From the NCBI GenBank assembly GCA_028872955.1, contig JAGWNX010000020.1, positions 1-49,653 on the forward strand: 49,653 nt of DNA, written 5' to 3'. The translations under genes were made by a program, and so were the position numbers. Shown here one piece after another: positions 27,701 through 36,031 of the stretch (position 1 is the first letter of the stretch; each line of letters begins with the position of its first letter). This DNA comes from Acidobacteriota bacterium (GTDB lineage: Bacteria > Acidobacteriota > Terriglobia > Terriglobales > Acidobacteriaceae). The notes under the pieces were generated by a model. The model made no database searches and was not told the origin of the DNA. It saw only the letters and a program-made list of their open reading frames with translations.

Positions 27701-28825
27701 CTACAGCAGCAACATGCAATCGCCGTAGGAGAAGAAGCGATAGCGTTGCGCCACGGCGTGCGCATAGGCAGCCAGCACCGCCTCGCGCCCGGCAAAGGCA
27801 CTTACCAGCATCAGCAGCGTGGACTGCGGCAGATGAAAGTTTGTGAGCAGCCCGCTAATAACTCGGAACGAGTGGCCGGGGCGGAGGAAGATGCTGGTAT
27901 TGCCGGAGTGCGGCTCCAGCACCTCGCCATACACCTGGCCGCAGTGCTCCAGCGTGCGTGTTGTCGTAGTCCCCACGGCCACGATGCGTCGGCCCTCGCG
28001 CCGGGCGGCATTGATTGCCTGCGCGGTGGCTGCCGGCAGGGTGTAGTGCTCGGCGTGCAGACGAATGTCGGCGACGTTCTCCACGCGTACCGGCTGAAAG
28101 GTACCCAGCCCTACATGCAGCGTCAACGACTGCACCTCGACGCCCCGGGCATGCAGCGCTGCCAGCACCTGGGGCGTAAAGTGCAGTCCCGCCGTGGGTG
28201 CCGCAGCCGAGCCAGCCTGCACGCCATGCAGCGGCTGCGAGTACACAGTCTGGTAGCGCTCACGATCTTCGGCAGAGTCCGGCGCGTCCTTGTCACGATG
28301 AATATACGGCGGCAGCGGCATGTGGCCGATGCGGTCCAGCAGCCCGGCAAAGTCCGGCGCCGGGGCAAAGCGCAGGGTGCGCTCGCCGAACTCACCCGCC
28401 GCAAGCACCTCGGCCTGCAGCACCGCCGGCGCACCGGGCAAGGAGTGGTCGTGAAAGAAGAGCAGCTCCCCGGGCTGTACCTTGCGCGCGGGTCGCACCA
28501 GTGCCGACCATACGTTCTCCGCCGGCTGGTGTTCGCTCAGCTGCTGGGTCAGCAACACCTCCACGCGACCCGAAGGCTCCGGCGAGTTGTGTTGTGTGCG
28601 CAAGCCGCCGCGCGTGGCAAACAAACGTGCCGGCAACACACGCGAGTCGTTGAGCACGAGCAGATCGCCAGCCTGGAGATGCGCAGGAAGGCTGGTAAAC
28701 ACATCGTCGGCGAATTGGCCTGTCGCGCGTTGCACGACCAGCATGCGACTGCTGCCGCGCAGGGTCGGCGGCTGCTGAGCAATCAACTCTTCGGGCAGGT
28801 GATAGTCAAAGTCTGATACTCGCAT
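27701..28825 (-). CDS. queA: S-adenosylmethionine:tRNA ribosyltransferase-isomerase
   Basis: A 374-residue enzyme that makes epoxyqueuosine in tRNA from preQ1-tRNA and SAM. The N-terminus [19 protein letters not shown] is diagnostic. Further blocks include [64 protein letters not shown] and [17 protein letters not shown]. The frame is open to 29194 but that overlaps the upstream acyltransferase; the true start at 28825 follows that gene's stop by one nucleotide, so translation is probably coupled. No other queuosine gene is nearby. Confidence 0.96.
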   Translation of the reverse strand: MRVSDFDYHLPEELIAQQPPTLRGSSRMLVVQRATGQFADDVFTSLPAHLQAGDLLVLNDSRVLPARLFATRGGLRTQHNSPEPSGRVEVLLTQQLSEHQPAENVWSALVRPARKVQPGELLFFHDHSLPGAPAVLQAEVLAAGEFGERTLRFAPAPDFAGLLDRIGHMPLPPYIHRDKDAPDSAEDRERYQTVYSQPLHGVQAGSAAAPTAGLHFTPQVLAALHARGVEVQSLTLHVGLGTFQPVRVENVADIRLHAEHYTLPAATAQAINAARREGRRIVAVGTTTTRTLEHCGQVYGEVLEPHSGNTSIFLRPGHSFRVISGLLTNFHLPQSTLLMLVSAFAGREAVLAAYAHAVAQRYRFFSYGDCMLLL

Positions 28826-28826
28826 C

Positions 28827-29420
28827 TCAGCGGCTCCTCCCCTGGGCTGCTGCGTCTGACGCCAGTTGCACGGCCAGATCCAGCTTCTGCTGCACGAGCG
28901 GCAACTCGCCTGCGGTGCGATGTGGCCATGCCAGGAAGACGCGCGAGAAGGGCTTGGGAATAAGGAAGTGATCCCAGGAGCGCAACTGCCACGCACGCTC
29001 GGGCAATGCGAAGAACGTGCCCACCGGCTGGTCAAGTAGGCTCGCCAGGTGCGCGACGCCGGGCTTGGCGACGTAGATGGGACCGCGTGGCCCGTCGGCA
29101 GTAATGGCGCAATCGTGGCCCTTGCGAAAGGCACGCTCCAGTTGCCGCAGCCCCTCTGCCCCGCCGCGCGAGCTGGACCCCCGCACCGGGACAAAGCCGA
29201 GCCGTGCTACCGTGCGGGCGATCAGTTCGCCATCAAAGCTGGGGCTGATGAGGATCGCGATGCCCATGTTGCGAAAGCGCCAGGCGCTGGCCAGCAGCGT
29301 GCGATGCCAGAAGGCATAGATGCGCGGTGCGGGCAGCTGGGTGCCAGGCACCGCTCCCTCTTCGCACAGATCCACGTAACGCAGCGTGCAGCCTACGATG
29401 CGGATAAGCAGGCTGGCCAT
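28827..29420 (-). CDS. DUF374-family lysophospholipid acyltransferase-like protein
   Basis: A 197-residue protein of the LPLAT superfamily, DUF374 branch. Diagnostic blocks are [43 protein letters not shown] and [21 protein letters not shown]. It probably transfers an acyl chain to a membrane lipid or lipid A-type substrate at the inner membrane. The first Met is at 29420, but the frame continues upstream with hydrophobic residues that look like the usual N-terminal anchor ([10 protein letters not shown]), so a non-ATG start such as CTG is possible. queA begins 1 nt after its stop, and the ABC permease ends 94 nt upstream. Confidence 0.82.
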   Translation of the reverse strand: MASLLIRIVGCTLRYVDLCEEGAVPGTQLPAPRIYAFWHRTLLASAWRFRNMGIAILISPSFDGELIARTVARLGFVPVRGSSSRGGAEGLRQLERAFRKGHDCAITADGPRGPIYVAKPGVAHLASLLDQPVGTFFALPERAWQLRSWDHFLIPKPFSRVFLAWPHRTAGELPLVQQKLDLAVQLASDAAAQGRSR

Positions 29421-29514
29421 TCGCGGAACCAGCAGCAGTGCCAGCCGCTGGCTGCGACTGAAGGTTGCGGATTGGGCAGTGCTTGCGATGGGACAGGCTC
29501 CAGCGGGGGCAAAA

Positions 29515-30747
29515 CTAGGAGTACTTCACCCAGCGCATGATCTCATGCACAGTGGGCCGCTTGCCGTACATCAACACTCCGACCCGATAGATGCGGCTGG
29601 CCAACCAGATGACGATGAGAATTGTAACTGCCATCAGCACAAAGGAAAGACCAATCTCCCAGGGCTGGGGCATGCTGAGCGAGACGCGGAAGTTCATCAG
29701 CAGCGGCGAGCAGAAGGGGATGAGGGAGACCACGCGCGACCAGAACGAGTTGGGCGCGTTCATCACCACAGGAATCATCAACATGCAGAAGCCCAGCGGC
29801 ATCACCAGGAACATGTTGAGCTGCTGCAGCTCCTGCTCCGAGTTGGTCATAGCCCCCAGCGCTGCGGCCATGCTGGAGTACAGCAGAAAGCCGAAGATGA
29901 AGTAGAGGACGAAGAAGACAACCTGCGCCGGGCCGATGGTCAGCGCCATGTCGCCACTCGCGGCAGCGTGGGCAAACGGCGTAGCGGCCAGCGCGGCCAC
30001 CGCCAGCATCCAGATGCCAACCTGCGTGAGGCCCACCGAGCCGACACCCAGAATCTTTCCGGCCATCATCTCTTCTGGCCGTATGGTGCTGAGCAGCACT
30101 TCAAAGACGCGCGAGGTCTTCTCCTCGATGATGGAGCGCGCCACGTTCATGCCGTACAGCACCACCACCATGTACATCAGGAAGAAGAGTGCGAAGGCTG
30201 CACCTAGAGAAGAGCGAGGCCGGTGATGGCCATGATCGATCCGCACCGGCTGCGTGAGTCCGTCGACGTCGCCCTCGCCCAGGCCGCGGGCGATCAGGCC
30301 ACGTCGCAGCAGCAATGTGCGCACGTTGGTGGAGAGGACCGCAAGGACCGGCCCGTTCACTGTGGGGCTGCTGGTCGCTGGCGTATAGACAAACTGCAGC
30401 TCTCCGCTGGGCAGTCGATCGATCCACAGGTACCCGTCCAGACCATGATCGTCCAGCATGTGTTCCAGGGTGGGGCGCGTATCTGGCCCGGGCGGCGAGA
30501 TGACGTCGGAAAGGATGTGCGCCTCGCGATCGGCATCCAGCATCTGCTGCAGGTCCAACGCAAAGGGTGCATCGGCAGAGACCAGCGCAACATGCTGCGG
30601 CGTGGTGGCGCTCTTCTTGTCCAGATAGAAGCTGCCAAAAACAAACGCGCCCATCATGACGGGGATGAGAATCGTCGAGATCAGGAACGCACGAGTCCGT
30701 ACCCGCTCCAGATACTCGCGCTGCGCGATGAGCCACACCTTATGCAT
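29515..30747 (-). CDS. ABC-2 type transporter permease (NatB-like)
   Basis: A 410-residue ABC-2/NatB-type permease. The N-terminus MHKVWLIAQREYLERVRTRAFLISTILIPVMM is typical of ABC-2 permeases, with one helix then an extracytoplasmic domain (about 45-180). A cluster of five further helices runs from 185 to 395. The cytoplasmic loop IIEEKTSRVFEVLLSTIRPEEMMAGKI is the signature of the NatB/export permease family. It overlaps the upstream ATPase gene by 8 nt, a reliable sign of a functional pair. Substrate unknown; Na+ efflux and lipid or drug export are all possible. Confidence 0.9.
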   Translation of the reverse strand: MHKVWLIAQREYLERVRTRAFLISTILIPVMMGAFVFGSFYLDKKSATTPQHVALVSADAPFALDLQQMLDADREAHILSDVISPPGPDTRPTLEHMLDDHGLDGYLWIDRLPSGELQFVYTPATSSPTVNGPVLAVLSTNVRTLLLRRGLIARGLGEGDVDGLTQPVRIDHGHHRPRSSLGAAFALFFLMYMVVVLYGMNVARSIIEEKTSRVFEVLLSTIRPEEMMAGKILGVGSVGLTQVGIWMLAVAALAATPFAHAAASGDMALTIGPAQVVFFVLYFIFGFLLYSSMAAALGAMTNSEQELQQLNMFLVMPLGFCMLMIPVVMNAPNSFWSRVVSLIPFCSPLLMNFRVSLSMPQPWEIGLSFVLMAVTILIVIWLASRIYRVGVLMYGKRPTVHEIMRWVKYS

Positions 30748-31708
30748 GGGCTGCTCCGTCTACCACGCGATGCATCCGCGACTGCGTGTCAAAGTCGGCG
30801 TGATCGGTCCCCACGGTCTCGATGAAGATCTCTTCGAGGGTCGGTTCGGTCAGCTCAAAGCGCAGGATGCGGGTACCGTGGGCGAGCGCAAAGGCCAGCA
30901 ACTGTTGCGCATCGCCGGCGTTGTCCGCCGAGGGACGCAGCACGATCTCCGCATGCTCGTTGTGTCGCTTCACACTGGCCACCGCAGCGTGGGCCAGAAA
31001 GGCGTCATCGCCTTGGAAGACAACCTGCACACGATTGACCGGATAGCGTGATTTGATATCGCGCATGCTGCCGGAGAGCACCAGCTTGCTGTTGTGGATG
31101 AGACAGATCTGGTCGCACATGCGCTCCACCTGGTCCATGCGATGGGTAGAGAACAGAATCGAGCGGCCCTGGTTGCGCAGCTCTTCGAGGGTATCCTGCA
31201 GCAGCGACGCATTCACCGGGTCCAGGCCGGAGAATGGCTCGTCCATGATGATCAACTCCGGCTCATGCAGCAGGGTAGAGATGAACTGAATCTTCTGCTG
31301 CATACCCTTGGAGAGGTCTTCCGTGCGCTTCTGCACGGACTCCAGAATCTGCAGCCGCTCGCACCAGGCGTGGGCACGGCGGCTGGCCGTGGCAGCATCC
31401 AGGCCGTGCATCTGGCCCAGAAAGACCAACTGGTCCACGACCTTCATCTTCTTGTACAGGCCACGCTCCTCAGGCAGGTAGCCCACCCGGCTGAGCGCGC
31501 GGCGGTCAAATGGAGCGCCAAACAACTCCACTGTGCCCGAGTCCGGCACGGTGATGCCGATCATCATGCGGATGGTGGAGGTCTTGCCAGAGCCGTTTGG
31601 ACCCAGCAGACCGAACATCATGCCCGGCCCGATCGTAAAGCTCATATCGTCCACGGCCACCTTGGTGTCGTAGACCTTACGGACGTGATGCAGTGCAACG
31701 ATCGACAT
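30740..31708 (-). CDS. ABC transporter ATP-binding protein (NatA-like)
   Basis: A 322-residue ATPase for the permease encoded just downstream. Walker A is GPNGSGKTS, the Q-loop region is GYLPEERGLY, the signature is LSKGMQQK and Walker B is LIIMDEPFSGLD, with the H-loop in LFSTHRMDQVE. The C-terminal ~100 residues are the DUF4162-type extension common in NatA-like exporters. First gene of a probable operon with permease, acyltransferase, queA and polA. Confidence 0.95.
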   Translation of the reverse strand: MSIVALHHVRKVYDTKVAVDDMSFTIGPGMMFGLLGPNGSGKTSTIRMMIGITVPDSGTVELFGAPFDRRALSRVGYLPEERGLYKKMKVVDQLVFLGQMHGLDAATASRRAHAWCERLQILESVQKRTEDLSKGMQQKIQFISTLLHEPELIIMDEPFSGLDPVNASLLQDTLEELRNQGRSILFSTHRMDQVERMCDQICLIHNSKLVLSGSMRDIKSRYPVNRVQVVFQGDDAFLAHAAVASVKRHNEHAEIVLRPSADNAGDAQQLLAFALAHGTRILRFELTEPTLEEIFIETVGTDHADFDTQSRMHRVVDGAAHA

Positions 31709-31772
31709 GATTTCCTGGGCAGAGTTCGCTATATCAAGTTTAGCAGGCAGGCTGCGGGCGCTTACGACCGCA

Positions 31773-32999
31773 CTACAACGGGCTGACGTCGGGGTTGTTG
31801 TGCATCACAGCCAGGTGCCGCCGCTCTAACTGTGCTGAGAGCACCGCAAGCCCCAGCGTGAGCAGCGTAACCAGGCCGCTGGCGATGGGGAGTTGGCGAT
31901 ACCCATACCCGGCCGTGAGCATGAGCCCGCCCAGCGATGCGCCCATGGCATTGCCAAAGTTGAACGCGCCCTGGTTCAGCGTCGAGGCCAGATTCGGCGC
32001 CTCCGCGGCATGGTGCACAATGCGTGCCTGCAAGGGAGCGCCTGCGGCAAACTGAATGGCGCCCCACAGCAGCACCGCCACCACCGCCGACAGCAGATAG
32101 GGCTCAACCAGATAGAGCAGCACCAGCGATGCCAGCATGGCCAGCAGCGAGGCAATCTGAAAGACCGTCGGATGCCAGTCCGTCAGTGCTCCGCCAGCCA
32201 GGTTGCCGGCCGTGATGCCGAGCCCGAAGAGCAGCAATACGATGGTGACACCATGCGGAGTCACATGCGTAATCGTCTCCAGCGTGGGCGTGACGTAGGT
32301 AAACACGCAGAAGAGCGAGGTGGAGGTAAGCACGCTCATGGCCAGCATCAGCAGTACCTGTGGCTTGCGCAGCACGCGAAACTCATGCAGCAGCCCGGAG
32401 CCCGCAGTCTGTTGTGGCGGCACCAGCAGATACACCGCCGTTGCCGCAACCAGGCCGATGGGCACAATCGACCAGAAGGAGGCACGCCAGCCAAAGGCCT
32501 GACCCAGCGCCGTGCCTGCAGGCACGCCCAGCACATTGGCCAACGTCAACCCGCTGAACATCAGCGCAATGGCCTGTGCACGCTGGTGGCGCGGCACCAG
32601 GTTGGAGGCAACCACGCTGCCGATGCCGAAGAATGAGCCGTGACACAGCGCCGTCAGCACGCGCGCCGCAAACAGCAGGTTGTAGTTGGGCGCAATGGCG
32701 CAGGCAAAGTTGCCCAGCGTAAAGATGCCCATCAGTAGCAGCAGCGCTGTCTTGCGCGGCAGCCTGGCAGTGGCGATGGCCACCAGCGGCGCACCAATGG
32801 TGACGGACAACGCATAGCCGGAGACGAGCGCGCCTGCCCTGGGGATGCTGACCCGGAAGCTCTCCGCCAGATTCGGCAGCAGACCCATGATGATGAACTC
32901 CGAGGTGCCGATGCCAAACGCCGCAATGGCCAGTGCGACCAGAGGAGTGCTGGTAAGAATGCTGCGGTCGGGTGCCGATGCGGCGGAGCCAGAGTGCAT
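31773..32999 (-). CDS. MFS transporter, AraJ/drug-efflux type
   Basis: A 408-residue major facilitator protein with twelve predicted membrane helices. The first helix has the DHA1 signature AFGIGTSEFIIMGLLPN and loop 2-3 the GAPLVAIATARLPRK pattern; LPRKTALLLLMGIFTLGN follows. This resembles AraJ/YdhP-like exporters of sugars or small drugs. The start at 32999 follows GGAATAAGAGAT; the frame is open 41 codons further upstream into the divergent promoter region. Divergent from the amidohydrolase gene (125 nt apart). Confidence 0.9.
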   Translation of the reverse strand: MHSGSAASAPDRSILTSTPLVALAIAAFGIGTSEFIIMGLLPNLAESFRVSIPRAGALVSGYALSVTIGAPLVAIATARLPRKTALLLLMGIFTLGNFACAIAPNYNLLFAARVLTALCHGSFFGIGSVVASNLVPRHQRAQAIALMFSGLTLANVLGVPAGTALGQAFGWRASFWSIVPIGLVAATAVYLLVPPQQTAGSGLLHEFRVLRKPQVLLMLAMSVLTSTSLFCVFTYVTPTLETITHVTPHGVTIVLLLFGLGITAGNLAGGALTDWHPTVFQIASLLAMLASLVLLYLVEPYLLSAVVAVLLWGAIQFAAGAPLQARIVHHAAEAPNLASTLNQGAFNFGNAMGASLGGLMLTAGYGYRQLPIASGLVTLLTLGLAVLSAQLERRHLAVMHNNPDVSPL

Positions 33000-33124
33000 A
33001 TCTCTTATTCCACCACAGTTCCGCATCGCGGCCGCGTGGTTCCTGCGTCGGTGGCGACAGACGCGCGACTGCCGTATGGTGAGTAGGCAAACCACACTCG
33101 CGCTGTGCGCGCCTGGAGCCACCC

Positions 33125-34108
33125 ATGATGAACCGGCGAAGTTTTCTGCAGCGTGCCTCTGCTGCCTCTATGCTGCCCGCCACGCGACCGCTGTCGGCCC
33201 TGCTGAAGCCGCTCAGCAGCCACCCGCCCATCGTCGACACCCACATCCACCTGTATGACCCCACGCGGCCCGGCGGCGTGCCCTGGCCAGAGAAGGACGA
33301 TACGGTCCTGTACCGGCCGGCGCTGCCTTCGCGCTACGCCAGCCTTGCTGAGCCGCACGGCATCGTGGGCGCGATCGCCGTAGAGTGCAGCCCGCTGCCC
33401 GGTGACAACCAATGGCTGCTGCAGACTGCCGCCGGCAGCCCGTGGATCGTCGGCGTCATCGGCGACCTGGACCCTGCACTGGCCGAGTTTCCTGCGCAGC
33501 TGGAGCAGTTGCAGAAGGAGCCTCTGTTTCGCGGCATCCGCTACGGCAACCTGTGGGGGCGCAGCCTGACGGCCGGGCTGCAGCAGCCAAGGTTTGTGGA
33601 GAATCTGCGCCTGCTGGCCCGCACAGGGCTGGTGCTGGAGAGCGCCAATCCGAACCCCACGCTGGTGCGGGAGCTGCTGACAACCGTGCACCTGGTGCCG
33701 GAGCTGCGCATCGTGCTGGATCATCTGCCCCAGGCTCCACCACCGCAGCAGGCCGAGGCTCGCCAGCAGTACCTGGCCGACCTGCGCAGCCTGGCACAGC
33801 ACCGTGCGTTCTACGTCAAGGGCTCGGAGATTCCGCGCCGCATCGACGGCGGCATCCCGCTCACGCTGGCACCCTATCGCGCCTGGCTGGACACCATCTG
33901 GGAGATCGTCGGAGAGGAGCGAATGCTCTTTGGCAGCGATTGGCCCAACAGCGACCACATGGTGCCCTTCGATGCGACCCTGGCGCTCGCCGAGAGCTAC
34001 CAGCAGACGCGCACAGCGGCCGCGCGCGCAGCCTACTACGCGAAGAACTCCATTGCGGCGTATGACTGGAAGCCACGTACCAGCGCGCAGGCTGCCCTGT
34101 TCGCTTAG
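33125..34108 (+). CDS. Exported amidohydrolase (amidohydrolase-2 family), Tat signal
   Basis: About 327 residues. The N-terminus MMNRRSFLQRASAASM carries a twin-arginine motif (RRSFLQ), suggesting export of the folded, metal-bound enzyme. The TIM-barrel metal site begins with VDTHIHLYDP. Later blocks are IRYGNLW, LRIVLDHLPQAP and the acidic catalytic GSDWPNSDHMV. The family includes lactonases such as L-rhamnono- and L-fuconolactonase and decarboxylases, so a sugar-lactone hydrolase is a fair guess but no more. Either of two adjacent ATGs (33125, 33128) could be used. Confidence 0.85.
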   Translation: MMNRRSFLQRASAASMLPATRPLSALLKPLSSHPPIVDTHIHLYDPTRPGGVPWPEKDDTVLYRPALPSRYASLAEPHGIVGAIAVECSPLPGDNQWLLQTAAGSPWIVGVIGDLDPALAEFPAQLEQLQKEPLFRGIRYGNLWGRSLTAGLQQPRFVENLRLLARTGLVLESANPNPTLVRELLTTVHLVPELRIVLDHLPQAPPPQQAEARQQYLADLRSLAQHRAFYVKGSEIPRRIDGGIPLTLAPYRAWLDTIWEIVGEERMLFGSDWPNSDHMVPFDATLALAESYQQTRTAAARAAYYAKNSIAAYDWKPRTSAQAALFA

Positions 34109-34156
34109 TACGCACGCCCGTCGAACTAACGCTATCGCCAAACTTGATCGCCAGAC

Positions 34157-34192
34157 GCAGTCAGGGCCGCCACCAAGGGAGGCCCTGACTGC
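34157..34192. terminator. Bidirectional terminator hairpin
   Basis: A perfect 12-bp stem (GCAGTCAGGGCC at 34157-34168 with 34181-34192) and 12-nt loop lie between the convergent amidohydrolase and lipoprotein genes. Confidence 0.75.
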
Positions 34193-34213
34193 ATGCGGGG
34201 TTAGGTGCTGAGG

Positions 34214-35653
34214 TTAGAACCCGCCGACTTCGCTTTGCGCCGTGGGGATCTGACCGACCTGGTTGGCATAGAGCGTGTAGCTGCCGCCGGAGTTGCGCAG
34301 GAGGAAGCCATCCACCTCCACCGAGGTGCCCGAAGCCAGCGCGGCAAAGGTCGTCGCCGTCAGGCCCTGGTTGTACTCGGTGGCGCTGCTGGTGGTTACG
34401 GGCAGCGAAGTCAGGCTGGCAAGCCCGACGTTGGTTGTGCTGGCCAGCGTCAGCGTAAAGCTCAGATTCGGCGCCGTGCCCGAGGGAACCGCGGAGAGCG
34501 TGCCGCCCAGGCCTACATCACCCAGCGTGATCTGTTGCGCGGTCACGGAGCCGGTCGACGTGCTGGTTCCGGTGACCATAACCGACTGCCCGACGAACAG
34601 CTCGCTGCTGTTGAAGGAGGCGCTGCTGAGGCCCAGCGACTGCGCCTGCTGCGGCAAGGCGAAGGTGGTGGTGCTGGCCAGCGTGACCGTCACGGTCGCC
34701 GTGGCAGAGGACGCGCCAAAGTGCTCTCGCGGAACCATGCTGAACGAGGTGACGTTGCCCGAGCTATCTGCGGTTACCGCCACAATGATGCCGAAGTTGC
34801 CGCACTCGTTGGCTCCACCCGCCTGCAGGCTGGCGCTGGAGACCGGCGTGATGGAGAGCGCCAGCAGCGTGCCGTCGCTCTGGCTCTGGGCCTGGATGTG
34901 GACAAGCGATCCCGCCGTGATGGAGGAGGCCGTGACTCCGGTGGGGTAGGTGGTGGAGCTGTTGATGGCGTAAGTGAACTGACGGCCGGAGTCGCCATTC
35001 TGCACCGTGATCGCCGTCGCGCTGACGCTGACGACGGAGCCGGTGATATCCATATCGCGGTCACCGCCCGTCTCGCTGTTGACGGCAGCGGCCAGCGCTG
35101 CAATGCTGGGCGTGAAGGTGAGCGTGGAGCCCGTCAGATCAAACGACTTGGCCAGATCAAACGCATAGTGCAGATGCAACTCGCCAGAGCTGCTGACGAC
35201 CAGGGCCGGGCTGAGGGAGATCGTCACCGTCGGCTGGCTGATGGTGGCCGTAGCCGTGGTTGCCTGGTTGCTGGAGTTGAGATACGTGACCTGCGCGCGA
35301 GAGACCGTGACCGTGGCGGAGGTGTAGGTACCGTACGGCAGACTGGTCAGCTCCAGTGGCTCCTGCACACCGCCCAGGCTGGAGAGTTGCACCGTGGCCG
35401 GCGCGGAGAGCACGGAGACCGGCGTACCGCTGGTGCCGGTGCTGACGGTGATGGACGAGATCGTGATCTGCGCGCTCAGAATGCTGCTGAGCGGAGCATC
35501 GCTGACCGTGACCAGCGCCGGTGCGGTGTTGGCCGCAACCGCATTGGTCGAGCCTGTGCCGGACGCACCCGAACAGCCAAACAGGCCCGCGGCCAAAGGC
35601 AACAGCAGAGCAGCCGCTGAGGCGCCGCGAAGTAGGGAGGGATGAAGATTCAT
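34214..35653 (-). CDS. Lipoprotein with DUF4382- and DUF5666-like domains
   Basis: A 479-residue protein from the ATG at 35653, which has AAGGAG 9 nt upstream. The signal peptide ends in a lipobox (LPLAAGLFGCSG), so it is a lipoprotein. Residues 45-175 (PALVTVSDAPLSSILSAQIT...SLPYGTYTSATVTVSRAQVTY) resemble DUF4382. Two to three repeats follow with the shape VVSVSATAITVQNG...SLVHIQAQSQSDGTLLALSI / LFVGQSVMVTGTSTSTGSVT, which is the DUF5666 beta-domain pattern. It is rich in Ser/Thr and likely surface-exposed or periplasmic. Function unknown; such proteins are frequent in this phylum. Confidence 0.8.
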   Translation of the reverse strand: MNLHPSLLRGASAAALLLPLAAGLFGCSGASGTGSTNAVAANTAPALVTVSDAPLSSILSAQITISSITVSTGTSGTPVSVLSAPATVQLSSLGGVQEPLELTSLPYGTYTSATVTVSRAQVTYLNSSNQATTATATISQPTVTISLSPALVVSSSGELHLHYAFDLAKSFDLTGSTLTFTPSIAALAAAVNSETGGDRDMDITGSVVSVSATAITVQNGDSGRQFTYAINSSTTYPTGVTASSITAGSLVHIQAQSQSDGTLLALSITPVSSASLQAGGANECGNFGIIVAVTADSSGNVTSFSMVPREHFGASSATATVTVTLASTTTFALPQQAQSLGLSSASFNSSELFVGQSVMVTGTSTSTGSVTAQQITLGDVGLGGTLSAVPSGTAPNLSFTLTLASTTNVGLASLTSLPVTTSSATEYNQGLTATTFAALASGTSVEVDGFLLRNSGGSYTLYANQVGQIPTAQSEVGGF

Positions 35654-36031
35654 AGCGATAGACTCCTTTGGGGATAGGTACCAATCACCTGCTTCGGGCA
35701 AGTCGGAAGCAGGCAATCGCGCCAAGCAGAGAGCAAGCTGCTGCAGAGCCCGTGCAGGACCTGGGCCCGTAGAGTCCGCACCTGGCCGCTGGATGACCCG
35801 GGCCGGGCGGGGGAGTTGTCGTGGCGCGCCTCTAGCGAGCGGCCTGCGACTGACCTAATTCTTATGCCATTAAGAGTACCCTCGTCAAGCCGGTGCCCCC
35901 TCCGCACCGCCTTGCCCAGCGGACGAAGGTTGTAGACCTGGCAGGCGTGGGACATGCCACGTAACTTGCTGTATCGGATGGCCTTAGCCAGCAGACGCGC
36001 CAATGGGGCGGTAGACTGGTAGCATCGGTCT
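35654..36031. other. 378-bp divergent intergenic region
   Basis: Holds the promoters for the lipoprotein gene and recG. A 4-bp inverted repeat CTTA-N6-TAAG occurs at 35861-35874. I saw no convincing promoter boxes, RNA structure or small gene. Confidence 0.4.

Noticed and set aside
28826..29194. Extension of queA upstream to 29194
   Set aside because: It overlaps the DUF374 acyltransferase on the same strand in another frame; the canonical MRVSDFDY start is at 28825.
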